Below, in pieces: positions 26,401 through 33,307 of a DNA stretch of 64,000 bases. Below the pieces are notes generated by a model, which saw only the letters and a program-made list of their open reading frames with translations, was not told where the DNA came from and searched no databases. Both the position numbers and the translations under genes were made by a program. The stretch is from NCBI RefSeq assembly GCF_001280435.1, contig NZ_LBIP01000016.1, positions 186,001 through 250,000 on the forward strand, read 5' to 3'. Numbering within the stretch: position 1 is the stretch's first letter; each line of letters begins with the position of its first letter. The DNA is from Mangrovimonas xylaniphaga. Lineage in GTDB: Bacteria > Bacteroidota > Bacteroidia > Flavobacteriales > Flavobacteriaceae.

Positions 26401-27190
26401 CATTGCCCACGAGATACAAAATCCTCTCAATTTTGTCAATAATTTTTCAGAAATCAACACCGAACTTATAGAAGAACTTCAAGCCGAAAGGCAAAAACCG
26501 GAAATGGAAAGAGACCTTGAACTGGAAGAAGAACTTATGAGAGACATCGCTGCCAATGAGGAAAAAATTAGGCACCATGGCACAAGAGCCGATGCCATAG
26601 TAAAAGGCATGCTGCAGCATAGTCGTAATAGTAGTTCAGACAAAGAATTGACAGATATCAACAAATTGGCAGATGAATACATGCGTCTTTCCTATCATGG
26701 CCTTAGGGCTCGAGACAAGTCCTTTGTGGCTGGTATGCAGATGGATTTGGACGACTCTATCCCCAAAATTATGGTAGCTCCCCAGGATATTGGTCGGGTA
26801 TTATTAAACCTTATCAACAATGCATTCTATGCCGTCAATGAAAAGAAAAAAACAGCCCCCCGCGATTATAAACCAAAGGTTACTGTTGCAACAAAACAAG
26901 TGGGCGATCAAATTGAAATCAATATCATCGATAATGGTCATGGCATCCCTGCAGAGGTGGTAGATAAAATTTTCCAGCCCTTTTTCACCACTAAACCCAG
27001 TGGTCAAGGAACAGGATTAGGATTGTCATTGTCGTATGATATCATTAAAACCCATGGCGGCACCTTAACCGTTAAAACCAGTGACGGTAAACCGATAAAC
27101 ATTAACAATGTATCAGAAAAGGATCTAGACAAGGGAACCATGTTCACCATTCTTTTACCTATAAACAATGAAGATACAGTCCAAAAATAA
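23402..27190 (+). CDS. Two-component propeller histidine kinase, lipid-anchored
   Basis: A 1262-residue membrane sensor kinase. Order: signal with lipobox LFSC (Cys24); Pro-rich repeats (about 35-130, units like LDLESIPSKPF and LDLNELPSTPF); a periplasmic regulator-propeller region (about 150-790) with repeated WxG/RYDxxxxxF blades (LWVGTQVGIARYD, LWIGGLDGVAF, IWIGSRGGIDFY); Y_Y_Y domain (about 830-920, ending PGDYTFKVIAKGYNN); one TM helix (about 925-945); dimerisation helix with His1003 in GIAHEIQNP; and an ATPase domain with NLINNAFYAV, IIDNGHGIP and GQGTGLGLSL. Unlike many hybrid systems of this class it has no receiver or AraC output in the same chain. Ligand is unknown; propeller kinases often follow glycans. 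Confidence 0.93.
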   Translation: MYKQKPIFLIGFYCVILSMILFSCQQKVPAPPLPKWDMEYLPPIEKKITFPKKDTINWDSIPTIKLAPLPTKKLDLESIPSKPFVIDDITNIEGQIESEHLDLNELPSTPFSLDSLPTFTFELDTITLGEPDIIEAGPLANISGTSRGVQSGGQAFGLTGSPNNIIKDNNGFLWVGTQVGIARYDSHKFEFYGIDLGLDLSYAFCQFIDSKDRIWIQCNSGLWILDPSHKLAYRIITDIPLRDGYGFTEDKYGNIWYSIINFGYHVINLENQTIKNITPKEGLMKSTPSVYISPLTDKEGLVWLSSFNGMNILNLKKGTNQFIVFEKEKDSLRNKIISIEEDSKGNLWIGGLDGVAFIDKKNKTYNRLPVSKFIEDWVGIATTYEDKHKNMWLGTGIGSILKYDPSNQTIEKFILDNSKGRRPIASIVEDYQGNIWSTKKFVATGGIFKLNTLQGRASNYSSTDGLSNDSIWSNVMLDDKSIWIGSRGGIDFYNPKTKTIKNLGIKDNLLQTSNHILRKDSKNRIWSLGIQGISIIDPSNQNIKYLTKKEGLNHNYLRFIEDENGNYWLGGIDGNITFLNKELTETKTIQLDTVGSNTNIFSLSKDANNNIWVATYGQGIYRIAPKKHTIEHFTSENGFLTDNLNFIHITNSNQLWISSDRGVYLFNPSNGSVKIFQKEQGLVSNEIFDINSHNNKIYVGTLRGINILEEMERGNSLNEQWQVTTIAEEQGLQYLDVSMGSSMIDNQGRLWIGIESKILSIMDEMKLDTIPVKTYITGINLYDTTINFKSDSQILDSEKQGLPTPLDQSNSLNSNSPSSTLDPNIEYNDIEGPYNLPLELQLPYNQNYISFNFNALAYSNPNSVVYRYFLEGIDKNWSNIITEAKSENYRDLPPGDYTFKVIAKGYNNVWSKPVELSFSIIPPWWKTWWAYLAYVTLFALILYSISNYRSQWLKKENRILEERVKHRTSQLEKSLHDLEATQTQLIQSEKMASLGELTAGIAHEIQNPLNFVNNFSEINTELIEELQAERQKPEMERDLELEEELMRDIAANEEKIRHHGTRADAIVKGMLQHSRNSSSDKELTDINKLADEYMRLSYHGLRARDKSFVAGMQMDLDDSIPKIMVAPQDIGRVLLNLINNAFYAVNEKKKTAPRDYKPKVTVATKQVGDQIEINIIDNGHGIPAEVVDKIFQPFFTTKPSGQGTGLGLSLSYDIIKTHGGTLTVKTSDGKPININNVSEKDLDKGTMFTILLPINNEDTVQK

Positions 27191-27311
27191 GAGGTATACT
27201 ATCAAAACGAGGGCAGATCTTCATTAAGTAGATGGAACATTATGAAAATAATATCATGATATCGACTGTAGAACAACCAATTAAAAGTTACGGATTTAAA
27301 CCTAATTAGTT

Positions 27312-28352
27312 ATGTCAAAAATATTGGTAGTAGATGACGAACCGGATTTAGAGGTTCTGATAAAGCAAAAATTCAGAAAGCAAATTAGGCAAAAGGAATA
27401 TGAATTTTACTTTGCCCAAAACGGCAATGATGCCCTTGAAAAAATTGGCGGTTTACCCGATTTGGACATTGTGCTCAGCGACATCAACATGCCTGAAATG
27501 GATGGCCTTACCCTACTTTCAAAATTAAGCGAACAAAAACCTCTTCTTAAAGCTGTAATCGTTTCGGCTTATGGAGATATGGAAAACATCCGTACAGCCA
27601 TGAACCGCGGTGCTTTTGACTTTGTCACCAAACCCATCAATTTTGAAGACCTCACCCTTACCATGGAAAAAACCCTTGATCATGCACGCTATATCAAGCA
27701 AACCATACAAGCTGTCAAAGAAAACAACATCTTGAAAATGTACGTAGATGAAAGTGTCCTCAACTTTATGAACAGCCGTGAATTTGAAGTCACCATCATG
27801 GATAACGAAACCATTGAAGCTACTACCATTTTTATTGATATCTGTGGCTTTACAGCCATCAGTGAAAATGCAAAAGCCAACACGGTAGTGTCACTAATAA
27901 ACGCCTATTTTGATGAAATGGTAAAGGAAATCATGGCACAAAATGGCTATATCGATAAATTTATTGGGGATGCTATTATGGCTGTGTTTAGAGGGGAATA
28001 TCACTTAGATCGCGCTATAGATGCCGCCTTGGCGGTAAGAAATAAAATCAACAGTCTACCACAAATGAGCAATGATTTGGCGTTTACCCCTAAAGTATCC
28101 ATAGGGATTAAAAGCGGGGAAGTGATTTCAGGGAATATTGGATCAGCCAGTTTAAAACGTTTGGACTATACCGTTATTGGAGATGCCGTAAACACTGCCT
28201 CCCGATTACAAGATATCGCCAAGGAAAATCAAATCATCATTAGCGAAGATTGCTACGAAAAAGTAAAAGAGTCCTTTATCTGTGAAAAAATAGGAAGCAT
28301 TTCCCTGAAAAATAAAAGTGAACCTGTAACCATCTACCAAGTCATTGAGTAA
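27312..28352 (+). CDS. Response regulator with class III adenylate cyclase output
   Basis: A 346-residue protein: REC domain (1-120, Asp57 in [11 protein letters not shown], Lys107 in VTKPIN), a linker helix, and a class III nucleotide cyclase domain (about 168-345). The catalytic set is complete: metal Asp176 (IFIDICGF) and Asp220 ([11 protein letters not shown]), adenine-selecting Lys216 and Asp285 (RLDYTVIGD), transition-state Asn294 and Arg298 (VNTASRL). The residues point to cAMP rather than cGMP. It follows the histidine kinase gene by 121 bases and is the likely output of that kinase. The gap holds the palindrome ATATCATGATAT (27251-27262), which could be a separate control site. Confidence 0.93.
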   Translation: MSKILVVDDEPDLEVLIKQKFRKQIRQKEYEFYFAQNGNDALEKIGGLPDLDIVLSDINMPEMDGLTLLSKLSEQKPLLKAVIVSAYGDMENIRTAMNRGAFDFVTKPINFEDLTLTMEKTLDHARYIKQTIQAVKENNILKMYVDESVLNFMNSREFEVTIMDNETIEATTIFIDICGFTAISENAKANTVVSLINAYFDEMVKEIMAQNGYIDKFIGDAIMAVFRGEYHLDRAIDAALAVRNKINSLPQMSNDLAFTPKVSIGIKSGEVISGNIGSASLKRLDYTVIGDAVNTASRLQDIAKENQIIISEDCYEKVKESFICEKIGSISLKNKSEPVTIYQVIE

Positions 28353-28410
28353 AGTTATTATTCTTCTAAAATTTCAAAATCTAAAAAAACACTAACAAAC
28401 TTCAAAACAC

Positions 28411-28441
28411 AAAAAAAGCCTTTCTTAAAAAAGAAAGGCTT
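28411..28441 (-). terminator. Terminator after tRNA-His
   Basis: AAGCCTTTCTT/AAGAAAGGCTT stem (28416-28426 and 28431-28441) followed on the minus strand by a run of T, just past the tRNA 3' end. Also located 3' of the cyclase gene on the other strand, but there it lacks a clean T run. Confidence 0.75.
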
Positions 28442-28451
28442 GGTAATTTTG

Positions 28452-28526
28452 GGTGGAAGATCGGTCTCGAACCGACGACCTCCTGAACCACAATCAGGCG
28501 CTCTAACCAACTGAGCTACAACCACC
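28452..28526 (-). tRNA. tRNA-His (anticodon GTG)
   Basis: Read on the minus strand: acceptor start GGTGGTTG, D arm TAGCTCAGTTGGTTAGAGC, anticodon arm CCTGA-TTGTGGT-TCAGG with anticodon GTG, variable loop, T arm GTCGG-TTCGAGA-CCGAT. The extra 5' G (G-1) that marks tRNA-His is at 28526, opposite C73 at 28452. CCA is not encoded. In my pairing two adjacent acceptor positions (5/68 and 6/67) are T opposite T, while the other pairs are Watson-Crick. Confidence 0.93.
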
Positions 28527-28585
28527 GTTTTAATTGGTTTGCAAATGTAAACGATTTCATCATTACTGCAAAACTTTTTTTCAAT

Positions 28586-29302
28586 TTATTTTACATCAAA
28601 AATGCTATCTACTGCTATACAACGCTCTACAGTAAAACCTTCCCCATGTTCTGTACCAATCAAACGACCTAGATCCCTAGCACGGTATTCAATACTATCG
28701 GTAAAGTTCTTACTGGAAATAGGTGTTTGTGGCCCTTTGCCCTTGGGGTCATAAAACTGTGTTTTATAAGCCATTACCGCATCTATTTTAACATCAATAT
28801 AACCGGTAACATCCACAATTAAATCAGGTTCAATGTTTTTCCACTGAATATAATGGTAGACAAACTTAGGACGCCATGGTTCCTGCTTTTCTCCAAAGGC
28901 CTCGGTTTCAATTTTCATCAAGCCACTTAAAAAACAGGCATCGCTTACCAATTTACTCCCTTTTCCGTGGTCTATATGCCGATCGTCAATAGCATTGCAA
29001 AGCACCACTTCTGGCTGATATTTCCTAATGGCTTCAATAAGCTTTAGTTGATGCTCTTTATCATTTACAAAAAAGCCATCGGCAAAGCCAAGATTTTCGC
29101 GTAGGGACACCCTTAAAATCTCGGCAGAAACGCGAGCTTCCTCCTTTCGAGTTTCGGCTGTGCCTCGAGTCCCCAATTCGCCTCGGGTCAAATCAATAAT
29201 TCCCACCAATTTCCCATTGGCTATTTCTTTGGCTATAGTGGCACCGCATCCCAATTCCACATCATCGGGATGCGCCCCAATAGCAAGTATATCTAGTTTC
29301 AT
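28586..29302 (-). CDS. bshB1: Bacillithiol biosynthesis deacetylase BshB1
   Basis: A 238-residue zinc deacetylase of the PIG-L/LmbE fold that removes acetyl from GlcNAc-malate in bacillithiol synthesis. The zinc and catalytic motif is AIGAHPDDVELGCG (residues about 6-19), followed by DLTRGELGTRGTAETRKEEA, ENLGFADGFF, DDRHIDHGKGS (third zinc ligand His) and VYHYIQWKNIEPDLIVDVTGY. These patterns are diagnostic of BshB1 rather than of general PIG-L proteins, and the length is right. The other bsh genes are not in the window. Bacillithiol would be the low-molecular-weight thiol of this organism. Confidence 0.95.
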   Translation of the reverse strand: MKLDILAIGAHPDDVELGCGATIAKEIANGKLVGIIDLTRGELGTRGTAETRKEEARVSAEILRVSLRENLGFADGFFVNDKEHQLKLIEAIRKYQPEVVLCNAIDDRHIDHGKGSKLVSDACFLSGLMKIETEAFGEKQEPWRPKFVYHYIQWKNIEPDLIVDVTGYIDVKIDAVMAYKTQFYDPKGKGPQTPISSKNFTDSIEYRARDLGRLIGTEHGEGFTVERCIAVDSIFDVK

Positions 29303-29384
29303 GAAGCTTTGTTTTAAGAGGACAAATTACGAATTGTTTCTGTTTTATAAAACCCAATCCTTGTCGCTTTACCCCTCAAAAATA

Positions 29385-30554
29385 TTATGCCATCACGTTT
29401 TCTCCTTTTACTTTGGCCAATGCTTGTTTCAAATCCTTGATCAAATCCTCTTTACATTCAATACCCGTTGAAAATCTGATAAGGTTATCACTAATGCCAA
29501 TAGCCGCACGCTCTTCAGCAGTCATAAGGGAATGTGACGTTAAATGAGGAGAAAGCGTTGTAGTCTCCACCCCTGCTAGGCTTAACGAAGGCTTGATAAG
29601 TTGCAAGGCTTGCTGGAATTCCAAAGCATCCAAACCATCTGCCAATTCAAAAGAAAGCATCCCCCCAAAACCTTTCATTTGGGATTTTGCCAAGGCATAT
29701 TGCGGATGGCTTTTCAAGCCTGGATAGTAAACCTGTTTCACATCCTCATGAGCTTCCAAAAACTTGGCAATCTTTTTGGCATTTCTATTTTGTGCCTTTA
29801 CACGCAATCCCAAGGTTTTAATACTGCGCTCCAACATCCATACAGTAAAATCGCTAAGGTTTCCTCCAAAATTTCTACCCACTCTCCATACTTTTTCCAT
29901 AAGATCATTAGGGCCTACAACAACTCCTGCCAGAATATCACTATGGCCTCCCAAATATTTGGTTGCCGAATGCATCACCAAATCAATTCCAAAATCTATG
30001 GGGTTTTGGTTTACGGGACTTGCAAAGGTGTTATCAATGGCTGTGATGATGCCTTTGGATTTTCCCAATTGGGCCACGCCTCTTACATCGGTAATGGTCA
30101 ATAAGGGATTGGAAGGTGTTTCTATATAAATAACTTTGGTATTGGATTGTATAGCCTTTTCAAAATCGGCTACTTCATAACCTTCGGTGAAAGTATACTC
30201 AATGCCACGTTTTGGGAATTCTTCCCTAATAAAATTACTGGTGCCTCCATAAATAGTGTTTTGAACCACCAAATGGTCCCCTGCTTCCAACAGAGCAAAC
30301 AACATACTACTTACCGCAGCCATCCCAGAACCAAAAATCAGGGCCCTATCGGTATGCTCTAAAGCTGCCAACTTTTTGGACAATGCCTCCTGATTAGGCG
30401 TGTTAAAACTACGCGGATAACGCTTTTGATCTACATCTTGAAACGCATAGGATGTAGATACATAAATAGGTGAAATGGCACTTTTAAATTGCTCGTCCTT
30501 GACTTCTCCTATATGAACACAAGTTGTGTTGAGTCCTAAATTATCGTGTGACAT
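29385..30554 (-). CDS. Trans-sulfuration PLP enzyme (cystathionine gamma-synthase/beta-lyase family)
   Basis: A 389-residue PLP-dependent enzyme of the Cys/Met metabolism family. The start at 30554 (MSHDNLGLNTTCVHIGE) matches the family's N terminus; the longer frame adds 14 unrelated residues. Key sites are SGMAAVSSMLFALL (PLP phosphate loop), DNTFASPVNQNP, the PLP lysine in SATKYLGGHSD and the C-terminal SLAGVETTTLSPHLTSH segment. Whether it is a cystathionine gamma-synthase, a gamma-lyase or a methionine gamma-lyase cannot be decided by eye. It ends about 80 bases upstream of the bshB1 start on the same strand; both are in sulfur metabolism. Confidence 0.9.
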   Translation of the reverse strand: MSHDNLGLNTTCVHIGEVKDEQFKSAISPIYVSTSYAFQDVDQKRYPRSFNTPNQEALSKKLAALEHTDRALIFGSGMAAVSSMLFALLEAGDHLVVQNTIYGGTSNFIREEFPKRGIEYTFTEGYEVADFEKAIQSNTKVIYIETPSNPLLTITDVRGVAQLGKSKGIITAIDNTFASPVNQNPIDFGIDLVMHSATKYLGGHSDILAGVVVGPNDLMEKVWRVGRNFGGNLSDFTVWMLERSIKTLGLRVKAQNRNAKKIAKFLEAHEDVKQVYYPGLKSHPQYALAKSQMKGFGGMLSFELADGLDALEFQQALQLIKPSLSLAGVETTTLSPHLTSHSLMTAEERAAIGISDNLIRFSTGIECKEDLIKDLKQALAKVKGENVMA

Positions 30555-30665
30555 ATTATTCTGAATTTTAGAATCTAAAATTACAAAACAAAACACACAA
30601 CCAACACTTTAGCTCTTGATTTTTAAGGGCTAAAGTGTTTAAGTTTTCATTAATTTTATGTTACC

Positions 30666-31268
30666 CTACTGTCCCTGAATCCAATTGATAATGGATTCAT
30701 CTACGGGCAAAGTTTGAGGAGAAACCACCTTTACCAAATAACCTTGTTCATCCAAAAGATACTTTTGAAAATTCCATTGCACTTCCGAATCTTCCAAGCC
30801 ATTTCTGGATTTTTGGGTCAAAAATTGGTACACCTCATGCATGTCATCTCCCTTCACCGAAATTTTCCCCATCATAGGAAACGTCACCCCATAATTCTCT
30901 TTACAAAAGGTAGCAATCTGATTGTTACTTCCTGGTTCTTGACCTCCAAAGTTATTAGCAGGAAAACCTACAATGATGAAATTTTTATCCCTGAATTCAT
31001 TATACAACTCCTGTAATTGGGCATATTGAGGCGTCAAACCACACTCACTAGCCGTATTGACAATCATGATCTTCTTCCCTTTTAAAAAGGCAAAATCAAA
31101 TGGCTTGCCATATAAATCTTCAACCTTAAACTGGTAAATCTGTTCTTTTTCCATAGGAGTTTCAACTTGGTTTTCTTCTACTGAAGCAGTTACAACTTCC
31201 TGTTGCTCTGCGGTATGCTTGCAGTTCATAAACATAACTGCCAACACCAATACTATTAGTTTTCTCAT
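30666..31268 (-). CDS. Glutathione peroxidase family lipoprotein (thiol peroxidase)
   Basis: A 200-residue exported peroxidase. The lipoprotein signal MRKLIVLVLAVMFMNC (Cys16) is followed by a linker and the GPx domain: NTASECGLTPQYAQLQELY with a Cys, not Sec, peroxidatic site; FPANNFGGQEPGSNNQIATFC with the Gln and a probable resolving Cys; and VQWNFQKYLL with the Trp. Cys-type family members usually use thioredoxin-like reductants rather than glutathione. A second, apparently non-lipoprotein GPx is encoded at 58818-59357. The envelope location suggests defence against peroxides outside the cytoplasm. Confidence 0.92.
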   Translation of the reverse strand: MRKLIVLVLAVMFMNCKHTAEQQEVVTASVEENQVETPMEKEQIYQFKVEDLYGKPFDFAFLKGKKIMIVNTASECGLTPQYAQLQELYNEFRDKNFIIVGFPANNFGGQEPGSNNQIATFCKENYGVTFPMMGKISVKGDDMHEVYQFLTQKSRNGLEDSEVQWNFQKYLLDEQGYLVKVVSPQTLPVDESIINWIQGQ

Positions 31269-31310
31269 GATTTAAAAGTAGTTATTTTTACTTAAAACCC
31301 TTATTTGTCG

Positions 31311-31760
31311 TCAATCTTTCAATCGTGATTTTAAAAGGCTGTTCTGCTCTTCCATGAGCGTATTTAACTGAGACAACAACTCTATATCCTTAGGAGTTGC
31401 CACAGTTTTATCGGCGGTGTTTTGAGCGCGGTTGCGGAGACGGTTCATAAATTTCACCACAATAAACACAGTAAATCCAACAATTAAAAAATCCAACAGT
31501 GTTTCCAAGAAGGCCCCATAACCTATGGCTACTTCTTCAGAAACTATCTTGCCTGAAGCATCAATTATGGCGTCCCGTAACACCAATCGTTTGTCTTCAA
31601 AATTGATACCATGTGAAAGCAGAGACAATGGAGGCATGAACACCTTTTTAACCAAAACATCCACGACTTTGTTGAAGGAGGCCCCTATGATAATACCTAC
31701 AGCCATATCGATCATATTTCCCTTTACGGCAAATTCCTTAAATTCTTTTATTAATTTCAT
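31311..31760 (-). CDS. mscL: Large-conductance mechanosensitive channel MscL
   Basis: A 149-residue homopentameric inner-membrane channel that opens under hypo-osmotic stress. It starts MKLIKEFKEFAVKGNMIDMAVGIIIGASFNKVV, the amphipathic S1 and TM1 with the constriction region. A periplasmic loop (about 50-75) and TM2 LLDFLIVGFTVFIVVKFMNRL follow, then the C-terminal bundle ELLSQLNTLMEEQNSLL. Length and order are standard. Stops 42 bases before the GPx gene start on the same strand, so the two may be co-transcribed. Confidence 0.96.
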   Translation of the reverse strand: MKLIKEFKEFAVKGNMIDMAVGIIIGASFNKVVDVLVKKVFMPPLSLLSHGINFEDKRLVLRDAIIDASGKIVSEEVAIGYGAFLETLLDFLIVGFTVFIVVKFMNRLRNRAQNTADKTVATPKDIELLSQLNTLMEEQNSLLKSRLKD

Positions 31761-31927
31761 TTGCTACATTTTTTAGTTGAAGAATATACTTTTCCTTGCT
31801 CATATTGCACAATATAAATGTATAAGAATATTTGCTACAAACATTATATTGAATATTATTAGTTTTTAAGATGATATCTTCGTATATTAGCTTTTAAAGT
31901 GATATACCAATATCCAAAACAACAATC

Positions 31928-32527
31928 ATGACCAGTATCATCACCGGCGATATTATCAATTCAAGAAGCTTAGAGCCCAACGAGTGGATGCCTTCACTCA
32001 AAGAAGTGTTGAACCTATACGGCACAACACCACAACAATGGGAAGTTTACAGAGGAGATAGCTTTCAACTGGAAGTTCCCCCTGAAAAAGCACTTGAAGC
32101 CGCCATTTTAATTAAAGCTTCCTTAAAACAATTTAAAAAAATGGATGCCAGGATGGCTATTGGTATTGGTGAAAAGAACTATACTGCTAATAAAATCACC
32201 GAATCCAATGGTACCGCCTTTATCAATTCCGGAAAGTGTTTTGAGCAATTAAAGAAAAACACCTTGGCTATCCAATCGACATTTCCTGAGTTGGACCACA
32301 CCTTGAATATCATGTTTGACTTAGCATTGTTAACCATGAACAATTGGACGCCAACTTCTGCCAGATTGTTAAGGGCCGCATTAGAACACCCTAACATGAA
32401 CCAAATAGAACTGGCCGAGATTTTTAGTACCACGCAAGGCAATATCAGCCAAGGGTTAAAACGAGCAGGACATGACGAAATCACAAAACTCATAAATTAC
32501 TACAAGTCCCAAATCACACAACTATGA
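31928..32527 (+). CDS. SatD family protein with C-terminal HTH-like region
   Basis: A 199-residue cytoplasmic protein of the SatD family. It starts MTSIITGDIINSRSLEP, the characteristic GDIInSR motif, with YRGDSFQLEV and MAIGIGEKNY further on. The C-terminal part (about 140-190) resembles a winged helix, with NQIELAEIFSTTQGNISQGLKRAG as a recognition-helix pattern. SatD was named from a streptococcal acid-tolerance locus; its biochemical role is unclear. It overlaps the DUF3307 gene by four bases (ATGA), an arrangement suggesting the two products act together. Confidence 0.85.
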   Translation: MTSIITGDIINSRSLEPNEWMPSLKEVLNLYGTTPQQWEVYRGDSFQLEVPPEKALEAAILIKASLKQFKKMDARMAIGIGEKNYTANKITESNGTAFINSGKCFEQLKKNTLAIQSTFPELDHTLNIMFDLALLTMNNWTPTSARLLRAALEHPNMNQIELAEIFSTTQGNISQGLKRAGHDEITKLINYYKSQITQL

Positions 32528-33240
32528 TTCACTTATTTATCAAATTAATGCTTGCCCATATTCTTGGGGATTTTGTATTGCAACCTGCCAAATGGGTGAC
32601 CGACAAAGAAGCCAAAACCTACAAATCTAAATACCTTTATTGGCATATTGCCATTCACTTTGCACTGCTCATCCTATTATTGAAAGCCAATAGCTCTTAC
32701 TGGATAGGTATTTTAAGTATTACCATATCCCATTACCTCATCGATTTGTTAAAACTGCAATTCAGAAATGAAAAGAACAACCGCCTCCTATTTGTTTTGG
32801 ACCAATTGGCACACATTGCAGTAATTACAGTGGTAGCCTACGCCTACGCCCCTGTTCCGTTTGACCTTAGTGACTTATTCAATAGTAAAGTACTTCTCTT
32901 TATTTCCTGCTTATTGGGAATAACCTCTGTCTCTTCCGTTATCATGAAAACGGTGATCGCCAAATGGCAACTGGAAGAAGACACCATAGACGAATCCTTG
33001 GAAAATGCCGGTGCCTATATTGGCATATTGGAGCGTCTGTTTGTGTTTGCCTTTATATTAATGGGTTATTGGGCCGGCATTGGCTTTTTAATTGCTGCCA
33101 AGTCCGTATTCCGATTTGGAGACCTTTCCAAAGCCAAAGACCGAAAATTGACTGAATATATCTTAATAGGCACCCTCTTAAGCTTTGGTCTAGCCTTTAT
33201 GTTCAGCATGGCCTATAAATTTGCTCTAACATTGTTGTAA
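32524..33240 (+). CDS. DUF3307 domain integral membrane protein
   Basis: A 238-residue membrane protein with about seven hydrophobic helices. The N-terminal DUF3307 region contains MLAHILGDFVLQPAKWVTDKE and the HxxID-type SITISHYLIDLLK; the rest is variable. Function of DUF3307 proteins is unknown. The SatD gene overlaps its start by four bases, so they are co-translated. A bidirectional terminator follows. Confidence 0.85.
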   Translation: MIHLFIKLMLAHILGDFVLQPAKWVTDKEAKTYKSKYLYWHIAIHFALLILLLKANSSYWIGILSITISHYLIDLLKLQFRNEKNNRLLFVLDQLAHIAVITVVAYAYAPVPFDLSDLFNSKVLLFISCLLGITSVSSVIMKTVIAKWQLEEDTIDESLENAGAYIGILERLFVFAFILMGYWAGIGFLIAAKSVFRFGDLSKAKDRKLTEYILIGTLLSFGLAFMFSMAYKFALTLL

Positions 33241-33259
33241 GCATACTCTTTGTAAAAAT

Positions 33260-33290
33260 AAAAGGCGCCAACTAAGTTGGCGCCTTTTAT
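33260..33290. terminator. Bidirectional terminator
   Basis: AAAAGGCGCCAACT/AGTTGGCGCCTTTT perfect stem between the convergent DUF3307 and cytochrome c assembly genes, with A and T runs on the two sides. Confidence 0.92.
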
Positions 33291-33307
33291 TTATAAATCC
33301 AGGAATC

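Noticed and set aside
31861-31882. TGATATCTTCG region upstream of the SatD gene as another Crp/Fnr-like site
   Set aside because: It does not fit TGA-N6-TCA, and the spacing seen in the stress island is absent; TATCTTCG here may simply be a -7 box.
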